Assembly: GCA_009741485.1 (NCBI GenBank)
Contig: CM019217.1
Span: forward strand, 44,256,950 to 44,320,949
Direction: 5' to 3'
DNA from: Malurus cyaneus samueli
Lineage: Eukaryota > Chordata > Aves > Passeriformes > Maluridae
Length of the DNA stretch: 64,000 nucleotides
Positions 23,659 to 35,734 of this stretch are shown here, piece after piece. Position numbers and translations under genes: made by a program. Numbering within the stretch: the first letter of the stretch is position 1; the number at the start of each line of letters is the position of its first letter. The notes under the pieces are model-generated. The model worked only from the letters and a program-made list of their open reading frames with translations, was not told the origin of the DNA and ran no database searches.

Positions 23659-25938
23659 GGGGGCACCTGCGGGGTGGGACAGAGCGGGGTCAGGGAGGTG
23701 CTGTGGGGGAGGATGTCTGGGGTAAACCAGATCCCATTTCTGGGGTGGCACAGAGGATCACACTGCACAGTGTGTCCTAATACCGTATACAAGCACACCT
23801 CCCAAGAGAATAAAAGCCAGCCTCCACTGATGGCCAAATTAGTACACGCTTGGGTTTCTGTGGGGGAGTAGTGGAGAAGTCATGATCAAGTGGCAGCAGT
23901 AATATACAATATATACAACAAACAGTGACCAGGACCAGCCCGAGAAGCATACTCCCATACCTATATTTGAGAAAGCACATGGTGCCGACAATGAGCATGG
24001 AGAAACTAGGTGGGGGCTAAGGGAGCGCAGTGGGCCACTGAACAAGGGGACTCTGTACAGCTGCTCACAGCACACTCGAGATCATTATCACCCCTCAATA
24101 TGCAGTAACAGGCCCTATTTTTGTGTGATGGCACTGTGCAAAGGAAGTAATCTAGGTAAAAACGAACAGAAGTATTGCTGACGCTTATAGGAACATGGGA
24201 GACACATCCTTGGGCATCACCCCCCCAGCAATACTACCAATGCCCATTGGGGAGGGTGCGGCACAGCAGGGTCGGTCAATATGGACAAGTGCCATGTTGG
24301 CAATAGGTACTCCCAGACATCCTAGGAAATAATTGTTTCTACTGCTTCTTCTCTATCCACACCTCTCTGCGGTCTAGAGATGCTAATAACTGGGACAGCG
24401 CTCAAAAACTAACAATAACTTGCTCGCCTGTGAAGCAACGCGAGGACGGTGTCAGGCACTCCTGCCAATGGAACAAGACGGACCATCGAATTACCCCCTA
24501 GGCCAAAACATGAGGAACATAAGAGATTTGAAAATTATGAGTGAAAAGCAAATTCGTGTGCTACCGAATTATTGCCCTGCTGATTCAAGCTAGCTCATGA
24601 ATCACTATTTCTCCACACTGCGTTAGACAGATGGCAATCGAAGGGGATCAAATGGCACAGAGCCTCTCCGGCGTCAGCACCCCACCTCAACCGTCCCCCC
24701 GCAGGGTGACGTCTCACCCAGAAAATTGTTCCTCAAGCACAGAGGAGTCAAGAGGCCGATTGAGTGACGCGTGGCACCGGACTCACCCATGCACCAATCC
24801 GCGACGATACCCATAACCAAAAACGTCACGATGTGGCACCAAACCAAGCGATGTGAGAAGACGGAGGGTAGACTCAGGTGTCAGACAGAAGGGGGATAAC
24901 CTGCTGTATCCGAAAATTCTAACTCCTCAATATCGAAAGTATAAGGAGGTCTCACCATCATGGGCGAGATATCTATCACATCTCCCCGATACCCATCTGC
25001 GAGCGTTAAGGAGATACGTAGAGTACCTTTAAGTTATAGGAGAGCTGAGAAAAGGAATAAAAGATGGAAAACGTGAAAGCGTGAAAAGAGCCTCGGTGTA
25101 AGACTAGGGCCCCCCCTTCACAGACGAACTTCGTGTCCATGTCATCGGCAACTCCCTGACCGAGGAAGCCTCGGACGAGCAACGAATTCATGATGCAAAA
25201 ATTTCATTACACGCCATGAGGCAAGATCAAAATGAGACCAATATATGAAGTTTGGAGAATGAACATGGATTTCTGTTCACAGTACATATACCGGGCCAAG
25301 AGAGAGAAATATGGGACAACACCCCATGCATGAGCACACTGCTCTGATTCCGTACTCCTTTTATGCTAGACTCGGCTGATAGCGAGTGAAGCGAGAAGTG
25401 TCGGTGGCTATGATAGCATCAACCGGGGATTGGCACGGGGACGAATCGAAGTGATAGGACGACAAGCAAGCGAGGCGTCGTCCAGAACGATCACGAGGGT
25501 ACCACTACCTCCGGGGCCGTCCCAGTCAGAGAGGGCCTGGGGGCGGGCCGTATCTCCCGCGTCCTGGGAATTTGCCATCTGATCGTGCACGAAGTGGGAA
25601 GATGACACAGCCCCTCGCACCCGGAGCTACGTGCTACCTTGCTTCCAAAGAGGAGCACAGGATGGCAAAACAGAAACAGGCACGGTATCGGCGAGCAGTC
25701 CCCAAAACGTGAAGCGCTCTGCAAACTGCAAGACAATGCCATCTCCCTCTGAGCGGGTACAGACGCACGGCACCCCGATGATGCGCCACACGCTCCCCTA
25801 CCTAGAGCGAAGAAATAAACTTCATACCACGACCATGCGAACATCCCCTGCTAAACTGCTCTACCTTGAGGTGTCGAAAACAGTGGTTGATAACAGTTGT
25901 TAAGGGGAGACAGTGGCCAGAACGCAACAAGAGTGAGT

Positions 25939-25963
25939 NNNNNNNNNNNNNNNNNNNNNNNNN
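25939..25963. other. Assembly gap (25 N)
   Basis: Exactly 25 unknown bases, the same size as the gap at 39542, so a placeholder rather than a measured distance. It separates the noisy fold-back from an inverted fragment of VPS16. Confidence 0.99.
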
Positions 25964-25964
25964 T

Positions 25965-26322
25965 GTCCAGGGCGTTCTGCAGGGCTGCCACGCGCCCCTC
26001 GATCCGCTGGGACACGGCACGGACACGGCACGACATGACATGGACAGCACATGGACATGGCACGGACACGGCACGGACACAGACACGGCACGGACACAGC
26101 ACATGGACATGTCATTCCCTGGGTGGGATCCTGACCCCCCTGATTTTCTGGGCAGGATCTCTGGATAGGTCATGACCCCAGTGCAGAATCCTGACTCCTC
26201 GTGGCAGGATCCCATGTGGTACACGTGGTATGGGGTGGGCATGGTCCCCCATGACTCTGGGGTGCAAACTGGAAAACCCCATTCCCACATCTGGAGTCCT
26301 CATTCCCACATCTGGAGTCCCC
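25965..26322 (-). repeat. VPS16: Inverted copy of 28535-28878 (VPS16 exon 5' part plus intron)
   Basis: On the minus strand this reads the first ~42 nt of the exon at 28837-28914 ([14 protein letters not shown]) with its acceptor, then the upstream intron. The two copies differ mainly in the number of 'gtgccgtgtcc' units. Together they form an inverted repeat flanking the exons at 27432-28500. Confidence 0.88.
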
Positions 26323-27431
26323 CCAAAACTCCTATCCCACCATCCCCATTCTGGAGAAGGAATTTCTGAATTCCCCATCCAACATTCCCCATCCCAGTCC
26401 CACATCCAGGAGCCACTCCAAGCACATGGGGATGCCCCCAAGCCCCCTCCATCCCAATGGCCCCCACATCCAAAATCTCCATCCCACATTCCCCATCCCA
26501 AATTCTCCATCCCCAGTCCCATCCCAATCCATATCCAGGAGCTGAGCAGCTCCAAGCACTTGGGGACCTCTCAAGCCCCTCCATGCCAATGGCCCCCATC
26601 CTTCAAACCCCATCCCACCTTCCCCATCCCACATTCCCCATCCCAAAATCTCCATCCTGCAGTCCCCATCTCACAGTTCCCATCCCAATCCCATATCCAG
26701 GAGCTGAGCAGCTCCAAGCACTTAGGGATGGCCCCAAGCCCCCTCCATCCCAAGGTTACCATCCCACATTCCTGCTCCCACCTTCCCCATCCCACATTCC
26801 CACTCCCATGGCCCCCCATCCCACATTCCCCATTATAAAATCTCCAACCCCCATTCCCCATCCCACCTTTCCCATCCCAATCCCATATTCAGGAGCGGAG
26901 CCGCCCCAAGAATTTGGGGATCCCCCCAAGCCACCTCCACTCCAATGGTCCCCATCCCAAAATCTCCATCCTGCAGCCTCCATCCCAAATTCTCCATCCC
27001 CATCCCCCCATTCCACATTCCCCATCCCAAAATCTCCATTCCACATTCCCCATCCCATAATCCCCATCCCACAATCCCCATCCCATTCCCATATCCGGAG
27101 CAGAGCTGCTCCAAGCACTTGGGGATCCCCCAAGCCCAACCCAACTCCTCAACTCCTTGTACCTGCCCCATGCGTCCCCCTGACCCCAAATGCGTCCCTC
27201 AGACCCCAAATGCGTCCCCCTGACCCCAAATGTGTCCCTGCGCCCCAAATGCTCCCCCTGACCCCAAATGCTCCCTCAGACCCCAAATGCTCCCCCTGAC
27301 CCCAAATTGTCCCCTCCCCAATGCATCCCCCTGACCCAGATGCACCCCTGACCCCAAATGCGTCCCTCTGACCCCAAATGGTGTCCCCCTGACCCCAAAT
27401 GTGTCCCCCCCACCCCAAATGTGTCCCCCAG
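26323..27431 (+). repeat. C-rich minisatellites ahead of a VPS16 exon
   Basis: 26340-27110 repeats 'tccccatcccacattcccca' with interspersed CR1-like or unique phrases ('gagctgagcagctccaagcac', four times, spaced about 170-210 bp). 27160-27430 is a cleaner ~20-bp array of 'ctgaccccaaatgcgtcccc' running straight into the acceptor at 27431. No gene is present. Confidence 0.85.
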
Positions 27432-29435
27432 GCTGGTCCTGCGCCGCCTGTACCCCTTGGCCATCCGCATCTGCGAGTTCCTGCGGCTCCCGGAGATCCA
27501 GGGCGTCAGCCGGATCCTGGCACACTGGGCCTGCTACAAGGTGAGGGGACACTCGGGGAGGGGCTCAACCCCACGGTGGGGACACTCGGGGACACCCCTC
27601 CATGTCCCCACAGGTGCAGCAGAAGGACAAGTCGGACGAGGAGGTGGCCCAGGCCATCAACCAGAAACTGGGGGACACCCCGGGAATCTCCTACTCGGAC
27701 ATCGCCACGCGGGCCTACGACTGCGGCCGGGCCGAGCTGGCCATCAAGGTGGGTGCTGGACATCGGGGTGGGTGCTGGACATTGAGGTGGGTGCTGGCAT
27801 TGATGGTGCTGGACAGGTGGGTGCTGGACATTGAGGTGGGTGCTGGCATTGAAATGGGTGCTGGACATCGGGGTGGGTGCTGGACATTGAAATGGGTGCT
27901 GGACATTGAAATGGGTGCTGGACATCAGGGTGGGTGCTGGACATTGAAATGGGTGCTGGACATTGAGGTGGGTGCTGGACATTGAGGTGGGTGCTGGACA
28001 TTGAAATGGGTGCTGGACATTGAAATAGGTGCTGGACATTGAGGTGGGTGCTGGACATTGAAATGGGTGCTGGACATCGGGGTGGGTGCTGGACATCAGG
28101 GTGGGTGCTGGACTAGTGTGGAATGGTGGGTGCTGGACATTGAAATGGGTGCTGGACATGAGGGTGGGTGCTGGACATTGAGGTGGGTGCTGGACATTGA
28201 GGGGGGTGCTGCATCAGGGTGTGCTGGACATCAGGGTGGGTGTGGCATGGGCGGTGCTGGACATTGAATGGGTGCTGGACATTGAGGTGGGTGCTGGTCA
28301 TTGAAATGGGTGCTGGACATTGAGGGGCACTGCCATCGAGGTGGGCACTGCCATCGTGGTGGGTGCTGGCCCAGAGGGGACACGGACAGGCCACCCTGGG
28401 GTGACACCCCTGTCCCCTGCACAGCTCCTGGAGTACGAGCCCCGCTCCGGGGAGCAGGTGCCGCTGCTGCTGAAGATGAAACGGAGCAAACTGGCCCTGG
28501 GAAAAGCCACTTGGCGAGCAATTGGTATGGGAATGGGGACTCCAGATGTGGGAATGAGGACTCCAGATGTGGGAATGGGGTTTTCCAGTTTGCACCCCAG
28601 AGTCATGGGGGACCATGCCCACCCCATACCACGTGTACCACATGGGATCCTGCCACGAGGAGTCAGGATTCTGCACTGGGGTCATGACCTATCCAGAGAT
28701 CCTGCCCAGAAAATCAGGGGGGTCAGGATCCCACCCAGGGAATGACATGTCCATGTGCTGTGTCCGTGCCGTGTCCGTGCCATGTCCATGTGCTGTGTCC
28801 ATGTCATGTCCGTGCCGTGTCCGTGCCGTGTCCCAGCGGATCGAGGGGCGCGTGGCAGCCCTGCAGAACGCCCTGGACGAGTTCTACAAAGCCAAGAACG
28901 ACTTTGCTGCCAAGGTGAGAGTGCTCAGGTGCCACAGGGGACACTGGTGACAAAGAGGAAGGTCACCTGTCCCTGCCCTAGGGTGGGTGGACACCTGTCC
29001 AGGACAGGGACCCCGGGACTGGGATGGGGACACCAAGGCTGGGATGGGGACACTGAGGCTGGGATGGGGATCTCAGAGCTGGTGCCATGTCCCAGGCCAC
29101 CGAGGAGCAGATCAAGCTGCTGCGGCTCCAGCGGCACCTGCAGGAGGACCTGGACAAGCCCTACCTGGACCTGTCCCTGCACGACACCGTCTCCACCCTC
29201 ATCCTGGACGGGCACCACAAACGCGCCGAGCAGCTCTACCGGGACTTCAAGATCCCGGATAAGAGGTGGGGATGGGTTCTGGATGGGCTGAGGGAGCCCG
29301 GGGGGGGCTCTAGGGATCCCCCTGACCGCTGTCCCCAGGTACTGGTGGCTGAAGATCAACGCCCTGGCCACCCGTGGGGACTGGGAGGAGATGGAGAAGT
29401 TCTCCAAGAGCAAGAAGTCGCCCATCGGGTACCTG
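27432..29435 (+). CDS. VPS16: VPS16 C-terminal solenoid exons (3' end missing)
   Basis: Exons: 27432-27540 ([17 protein letters not shown]), 27614-27748 ([20 protein letters not shown]), 28425 to about 28510 ([19 protein letters not shown]), 28837-28914 ([17 protein letters not shown]), 29096-29265 ([15 protein letters not shown]) and 29339-29435 ([19 protein letters not shown]). This is the alpha-helical part that contacts VPS33A. The first exon joins in phase to the exon ending at 6255 (GAC AG plus G). The exon at 28425 loses its donor: after LGKA the sequence runs into an unrelated ~18 bases at about 28509-28525. The conserved block IESGDTDLVFTVLLHL through SLYRQ is absent, and the next exon sits at 6494-6598. 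After GYL at 29435 the final exon(s), expected to begin near PFVEICMKQ, are also absent. These losses coincide with repeats and so look like assembly faults. Confidence 0.93.
27749..28400 (+). repeat. ~19-bp minisatellite 'gtgggtgctggacattgag'
   Basis: More than thirty units alternating 'gtgggtgctggacattgag', 'atgggtgctggacattgaa' and 'ggacatcggg' variants fill the VPS16 intron between exons 27614-27748 and 28425. Interruptions such as 'ctagtgtggaatg' near 28113 mark slippage or error. Confidence 0.9.
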
Positions 29436-29475
29436 GTGAGAGCTTCTGCTGCTGGGGGGCACTGGCCTCCTCTCC

Positions 29476-29572
29476 ACTGTCCTTCCATCCCCTTCCTCCC
29501 CTCTCCAACCCTGCCATCCTCGTCCTTCCATCCCCTTCCTCCCCTCTCCAACCCTGCCATCCTCTTCAGTGG
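29476..29572 (+). repeat. Short copy of 'ccttccatccccttcctccc' minisatellite
   Basis: Two units of a ~44-bp repeat follow the last VPS16 exon seen. The same unit reappears, longer, immediately after the second N gap (39567-39720). The VPS16 terminal exon(s) and IDH3B exon 1 should lie at this point, so the array is probably where the assembly collapsed. Confidence 0.75.
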
Positions 29573-29768
29573 GAGTGTCAGTTTTGAGCGGTTCGGTTTG
29601 GGGTTGTAAGGCGAGGGGGGTTCGGTTTGGAGGACGCCGTTCTGGGGCTGCAGGGCCAGGCTGGCCTGGGGTTACTGTGGGCTAGGAGGGAGGGAGGGAG
29701 GACTTTGGGGGTGGGGGGCACCCCCGACGGGGCTGTCTGACCTCTGACACCACCCCCGGCACCCCCAG

Positions 29769-29849
29769 GGCCTCCTGCGCGCCCAGAGCCTCGGGGTATG
29801 GAGGGGTCTGGGAACCTCCAGTGCCCTCCTGCAACAAGCCCAGGCCAAG
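29769..29849 (+). CDS. IDH3B: IDH3B exon encoding the mitochondrial transit peptide
   Basis: An 81-nt exon between a cccccag acceptor and a gtgagg donor reads GLLRAQSLGVWRGLGTSS followed by ALLQQAQAK. It corresponds to the NPGAWRGLSTSAAAH region of mammalian IDH3B and has the Arg-rich, acid-free composition of a mitochondrial presequence. It ends in phase 0, which joins directly to [18 protein letters not shown] in the next exon. The exon occurs only once: the clean downstream copy of the gene has lost it because that copy begins at a poly-T misjoin. The start-codon exon was not found between 29436 and 29768. Confidence 0.75.
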
Positions 29850-29999
29850 GTGAGGAGGGGCTGAGGGAGGAATGGGGAATGGGGAAAAAGGGGGAATCAG
29901 GGGGGGGAGTGTTCTGCTGCACAACTCTCCTGACAGGAGGACAGCCGTGAGGATCGGGGATCGGGCTCTGCTGCCAGGAAACAGGGACAGGAGGAGAGG

Positions 30000-30240
30000 G
30001 AATTGTCTCGAGCTGTGCCAGGGGAGATTTGTGTGAGATACTGGGAAAATTCCTCCTGGGAAGGGCTGTCAGCCCTGGCAGAGCAGTTGAAGTCCCATCA
30101 CTGGTGGGATTTAACATCTCTGTGGGTGTGGCACTTGGGGACACGGTTAGTGGTGATGCTGGCAGTGCTGCGAGGGTCTCTGAGGCATTTCCACCCAGAA
30201 GATTCCCTGATTCTGTGTGCAATGTTGTCCAGGACGCTGA
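30000..30240 (+). mobile_element. CR1 LINE 3' fragment
   Basis: Carries the CR1 phrases 'cagggacaggaggagaggga', 'ctgtgccaggggagatt' and 'aaattcctcctgggaaggg', and ends near 'gattccctgattctgtg'. Its duplicate is at 40002-40240. The following ~700 bp (30241-30960) hold no gene or repeat I recognise. Confidence 0.8.
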
Positions 30241-30984
30241 GGGAAAGGCTCAGCCCTGAGTGTCAGCATGACCTTGGCCAGGCCCAGCTCTGCCCTTCCC
30301 TCAGCTTTGCCTCCTGATATTTAATTACTGACCAGGAGCCCAATTTGTACCCTGGACATTTGATTCCAGAATATTAAAGCTCCCAGTTCAGGACTCTCAG
30401 CTTTCCTTTCCCCCTCGCTCCTTCATTTCCCCCTTCCCGTGGCCAACACACGTGGAATTTTGGGTCTTGTTGGAATTTCTGGGGGGGAATTCCCTGTCCC
30501 TGTGGATTCCTGAGGCTGGATCTGTGAAATCCATGCTGGAACCAACTCCCAGCAGAGAATTTCCAGGCTGAGGAAGGTGGGACCAGTGGAAGGAGGGTGT
30601 TGAAAATAGGAAAGCAGCTGTGGAGGGGGAAAGGAATGTGGTGTGGAACACCCTGAAATTATCTGGAGGCTCTTTCGAGGTCAGAGCCGCAAAAAATGGA
30701 GTTTGGCAAAATTCCATGAGATTCTGGAGGGTGATCAGAAGGTTGAGGAGATCCTGAGGGCACGGAGCAGGAATGAGGGAATTCAGGAACCCAGGCTGTG
30801 CTGGGAACTCGCGGAATTCTGCTGGGCAGAGGGAGAGGCTATTTCTGGAAGTGCTGATTGAGGGAAAGGTCCCTCCGTGGTGTCCGGTGTCCCTGTCACC
30901 CCTGGGGTGGCCTTAGGACAGGAAATGGGATTGTCCTAATCCTGGGCCAGATTTGGGCCCCTCAGGACAAGATTTTGAGGGTGT

Positions 30985-31325
30985 GGAGCACCAGGAGTGG
31001 CTGAGGGAGCTGGGAAAGGGGCTCAGCCTGGAGAAAAGGGGATCAGGAGGCTCTGACAGGAGGGGACAGCTGGGAGGGTCAGGAATAAGGGACAGGAACA
31101 AGGGAAATGGCCTCAGGCTGTGCCAGGGGAGGGTTAGGTTGATATGGGGAAATTCCTCCTGGAAAGGGCTGTCCGCAGGGTGGAGTCCCATCCCTGGAGG
31201 GAATTTATCAGCCCTGTGGATGTGGCACTTGGGGACACTGTCAATGGTGGCCTTGGAAACTCCAGGGCTTTCCCAACCCAAATGTTTCATGACCCCATAA
31301 GGCCACTCCATGATTTCCCGTGTCC
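30985..31325 (+). mobile_element. CR1 LINE 3' fragment
   Basis: A typical CR1 tail: 'caggagtggctgagggagctg', 'gaggctctgacaggagggga', 'gcctcaggctgtgccagggg', 'ggtggagtcccatccctgg'. It lies in the intron before the IDH3B exon copy at 31447. The duplicate is at 41000-41340. Confidence 0.85.
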
Positions 31326-33519
31326 CTGTGTCTGTGGCCATTCCTCACCCATTGCAGGTGACCTCCCCCAGCTCCGGGGTCCCTTTGCCCCAGTTTGGGG
31401 CCCGTTTTTGGGGTGCAAGCCGCCCTGACCCCGTTTGTCTCCGCAGTCCAATGCAAGGCAGGGCACATTCCAGGTGACGATGCTGCCGGGGGACGGCGTG
31501 GGCCCGGAGCTCATGCATGCTGTCAAGGAGGTCTTCAAGGTACGGCAACATCTGGGGGGACACGAGCACAGCTGTCCCTGTGTGTCCCTCTGTCCCCACA
31601 GGCACAGGGGGGATCCTCATCCTTGGGGAATTTAGGTTGGATATTGGAAAACTTTAAAAATGGCTGTCAAGGGTAGGGGGGTGAGTCCCATTCCTGGAGG
31701 GATTTAACAGCCCTGTGGATGTGGCGCTTGGGACATCCCAAATGGTGGCCTTGGTAGTGCTGGGAGCCCTCAGAGCATTTTTCAACTGAAATAATCCATG
31801 ATTCCATCAATGCAAACCATTCCATTGGGATCAAAGTGCGCAGAGGTCCGATGATGCCAGTTCCTGCTCTCCCTGAACAGGGCCCTGGCTGGGTCATGGC
31901 TCCATGTCCCCTGTCACGGGCAATGCGTGTCCCAGGTGACACCAGTGGCTCTGTCCCTGTCCCAGGCTGCCAATGTCCCCGTGGTGTTTGCCGAGCACCA
32001 TCTGAGCGAGGTGCAGAACACGGCGTCCGAGGAGAAGATGGATCGGGTCGTGGATCCATGAAGGAAAGCAAGGTGGCCCTCATAGGTGAGGAGCTGAAAG
32101 GAATGTGGCCCTTGTCCTTGTCCTTGTCACCTCCCCTGTGCTGGGCACAGGTGGGGTCACACTGGAATCTTGGGGCAGGTTTGGGCCTTTAAGGATAAGA
32201 TTTTGAGGGGTTTGGAGAGTGCCCGGGGAAGGAGCTGGGGAAGGTCTGGAGGCACCAGGAGTGGCTGAGGGAGCTGGGAAAGGGGCTCAGCTGAGAAAGG
32301 GGATCAGGGGGACTTGTGGCTCTGCACAAGAGGGAGCGCCGGGGGGATTTGGGATCTTATCCCAGGGAACAGGGCAGGAGGAGAGGGAACGGCCTCAAAC
32401 TGGGCCAGGGGAGGTTTAGATTGGACACTGGGGGAAATTCCTCCATGTCCTCATCCTGCTCCGTGTCCTGCAGGGAAGATCACACGCCCATGGAGTACAA
32501 GGGAGACCTGGCATCCTATGACATGAGGCTCAGGTGAGGGAGGGCGCTGGTCACCTGCCAGGTGCTGGGAAACTAATTAATTTTATTCATCATTAATGAG
32601 TTATCCGGGAGTGGAAAATGCTGAGGATTATGAAACAAAACCCCTGAGGGACCGTGGTGAGCTGTCCCTGTTCACGTGTGATCCCTGCTGCCATGGGAAT
32701 TCTGGAGATTGGTGGGCTGAACCCCAGTACTGGTGCACGTGGGAAAACGCTAATATATTAATGAGTTACTGGGAAACAAAATCCATGAGGGATGATCCAT
32801 GGCTGGGATCTGTCCCTGCTCACCGTGGGATCCTGGAGAAGGGGGAATGGCCCCAGGTGACCTCATCCTGCTGCCCCTTCCCAGGAGAAAGCTGGACCTG
32901 TTTGCCAACGTGGTGCACGTGAAGAGCCTGCCGGCTACCAGACCCGGCACAACAACCTGGACCTGGTGATCATCCGTGAGCAGACTGAGGCGAGTACAGC
33001 TCTCCTGGAGCACGAGGTGAGGACATTGAGGGGCCCTGGCACTCCTCAGCTGGACATGGAGCCAGGCTGGGAGCGCTGGGAATGTTCCCCTGGAGAAGGG
33101 AAGGACACAGGGAGAGCTAGAGCCCCTTTTGGGGCCTGAAGGGCTCCAGGAGAGCTGGAGAGGGACTGGGGCCAAGGGCTGCAGGGACAGGACACAGGGA
33201 ATGGATCCCATTGGGAAAGGGGAGCTTGGGCTGGATCTTGCAAGGAATTCCTGCTGGGAGGGTGGCGAGGGGCTGGGCTGGAATGCCAGATTGCCCCAGA
33301 TCCCTGGAATGTCCCAGGCCAGGCTGGACATTGGGGTTGGCAGCACCTGGGACAGTGGGAGGTGTCCCTGGGTGGCACTGGATGAGCTCCAAGGTCTCTC
33401 CATCACATCCCATTCCATGATTCCCTGATTCCCTGCTCAACACAACTGGGACTGCCTGGAGCCATGGAATTGGGGGAGTATTGAGGGATCCAACACAGTG
33501 CCAGGAGGATGGGGGGCTG

Positions 33520-34035
33520 CAGGAGGGATAATGCCTGGAAAAAGGGAAGTGGGACAGGGATAATGCCTGGAAAAAGGTACAGGGATAGGGATAATGCCTG
33601 GAAAAAGGGAACAGGGGGACACGGATAATGCGTGAAAAAGGGACAGTGGGACAGGGATAATGCCTGGAAAAAGGGACAAATGGGACATGGGAAAATGCCT
33701 GGAAAAAGTGACAGGGGACATGATATGCTTGGAGAAAGGACAGTAGGAATGGATACTGACTGGAGAAAGGGACAGGGGGACAGGGATAATGCCTGGAAAA
33801 AAGGACAGGGGGACAGGGATAATGCCTGAAAAAGGGACAGGGGAAGGGATAAGCGCTGGAAAAAGGGACAGGGGGACAGGGATAATGCCTGGAAAAAGGG
33901 ACAGGGATAATGCCTTGAAAAAGGACAGGGGACAGGGATAACGCCTGGAAAAAGGGACCAGGGGACAGGGATAATGCCTGGAAAAAGGGACAGGGATAAT
34001 GCCTGGAAAAAGGGACAGGGGGACAGGGTTACTGT
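33520..34035 (+). repeat. ~26-bp minisatellite (degraded copy)
   Basis: Units of 'gggacagggataatgcctgg' followed by 'aaaaag'. About eighteen units in an IDH3B intron, the error-bearing twin of 43570-44075. Confidence 0.9.
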
Positions 34036-35734
34036 TGGGTAACCCTGGCCAGGAATGGGACATCCCCCTCCCACTTCCCAGTGGGGAGAGAATTGGAAGG
34101 AAAAGGCAACTTGGGTTGAGATAAGAACTATTTAATATATTGGTACAGAATAATGGCGATGGTAAGAAATATTTAGTAATTGAATAAAATTACAAGGTAA
34201 GAAATATTAATTAAAAAAAGGATGATAAGAGTAATTAACAATAAATATTGTAATAATGTGTATCATTTACATACAGATATAATTATAGTTTGGCTAAGGA
34301 GAGGGAGAGGAACAGACCAAGCAGGAGTGGGTTGGGGACATGCTGGGGTGGCCAGGCAGGTGTGTGACACCCTGTCCTCAGAGTGCAGGGGTGACGAGTG
34401 CCTGAAGATCATCACCAGAGCCAAGTCAGCGCATCGCCAAGTTCGCCTTCGATACGCCACCAGAAGGGGGGGCCAAGGTCAGCTGTGCACAAGCAACATC
34501 ATGTAGGTGTCCCTGTCACCTCTGGTGTCCTGGGACTGCCAAATCACCTTCTGGAGTGGTGGCACCCACAGTGACTGCCAGGGCCAAAGGGGCTCCAGGA
34601 CACCTGGGGAGGGACTTTGCGCACAGGGCAGAGTGGCAGGAGTGGGGGATGACTTCAGGTTGGAAAAAGGGAGATTTGGGTGGGATATTGGGAAGGAATT
34701 CGTGGCTCTGAGGGTGGTGATGGGCAGGGCTGGATTGCCAGAGCAGTGTGGCTGCCCTGGATCCATGACAGTGTCCAGGCCAGGCTGGACATTGGGGCTG
34801 GGAGCAGCTGGGATAGCAGCAGGTGTCTCTGCCCATAGGAATCAAAGTCCTCCCCACCGAACCATTCCATGATTCTGTGATCCTGCCATGCAGACTGGTG
34901 AGGGAGACAGGATTTCCCTGGGATTTGTTTTTTTTTTCCCCTCTCTGCTTCCAGGGAAGGCTCCTGGCCGGGAGTGAGCAGGACATTGATTTGCACTGCT
35001 GCTGATCAGATTTATTGACAATTCGTTCCAGATATTCCCAGTGCAGCATTTCACAACAAATCTGCCACCTCTCCCATGGATATGGATCATTGGGTTGGGT
35101 TGCTCCTGCAGAACTGAGCTCCACCAGCTCTGGAATAACACTGATTGGGAGCACCTGGACAGGGACAAATCCCCCTCCCATCAGTGACAGCAGAAAAGGG
35201 AGAGGGGGAAATGTGAGCAAGGATAGAAAACAGAAACGGGACACGCCCCAAATGTGTCACAAGATCCCAGTTCAGCAGGATCCCTGGCAGCCTTTAGATT
35301 TCCCAGCTCTCCCACCAACCCTCCTGTGATGTCCCTGTGCAGAAGCTGGGGGATGGGCTGTTTCCTGCAGTGCTGTAAGGAGGTGGCGAGCTGTCCCCAA
35401 GATCAAGTTTTTGACAACCATGAATCAGCGACAACTGGCTGGCATGCAGGGTGAGCCACACCCTGGGCCAACACCCATGGGTAACCTTCCCAGCACTTCC
35501 AGTGCCTCCCGAGGATCTAAAGAACCTCCAGAGTGGGCCCAAGGGTTGTCCCTCACTCCCAGCATTCCCAATGTTTCCAACTGGAATGCTCCCAGCTAGA
35601 ACTCCTGGTTCTCCCCTGGGCTGTTTTGTGGGGGTTTGGTCATGGAGGTTCTGCTGCTGTCCCGCTGGGTTGGTGACCACTGGGTTTCTCAGCCTTAGTG
35701 TGTGCTGGGCATGTTTGTATCCAAAAAATGCCCA

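Larger units (their letters stand above)
7525..25938. other. Low-quality inverted copy of VPS16 and upstream sequence; no credible genes outside two islands
   Basis: Composition drops from GC-rich to near-random, with no codon structure. Many stretches align loosely to the reverse complement of earlier sequence in strict reverse order: about 7610-7700 to 6200-6140, 8850-9030 to 5580-5440 (shared 'gggaccttaaaatt'), 9170-9215 to 5395-5345, 11240-11310 to the 4.2-4.5 kb minisatellite, 15261-15621 to 2371-2013 and 16210-16330 to 1680-1560. The copy is about 1.4 to 2.5 times longer than its source, as if random bases were inserted. Beyond about 18.5 kb it should mirror DNA left of the window. Only 15261-15621 and 23240-23700 are clean. 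This looks like raw or failed-consensus long-read sequence from a fold-back read. Other open frames here are chance. Confidence 0.8.

Noticed and set aside
25802..26290. Open frames spanning the N gap near 25.9 kb
   Set aside because: They are created by reading through 25 unknown bases and an inverted VPS16 fragment.
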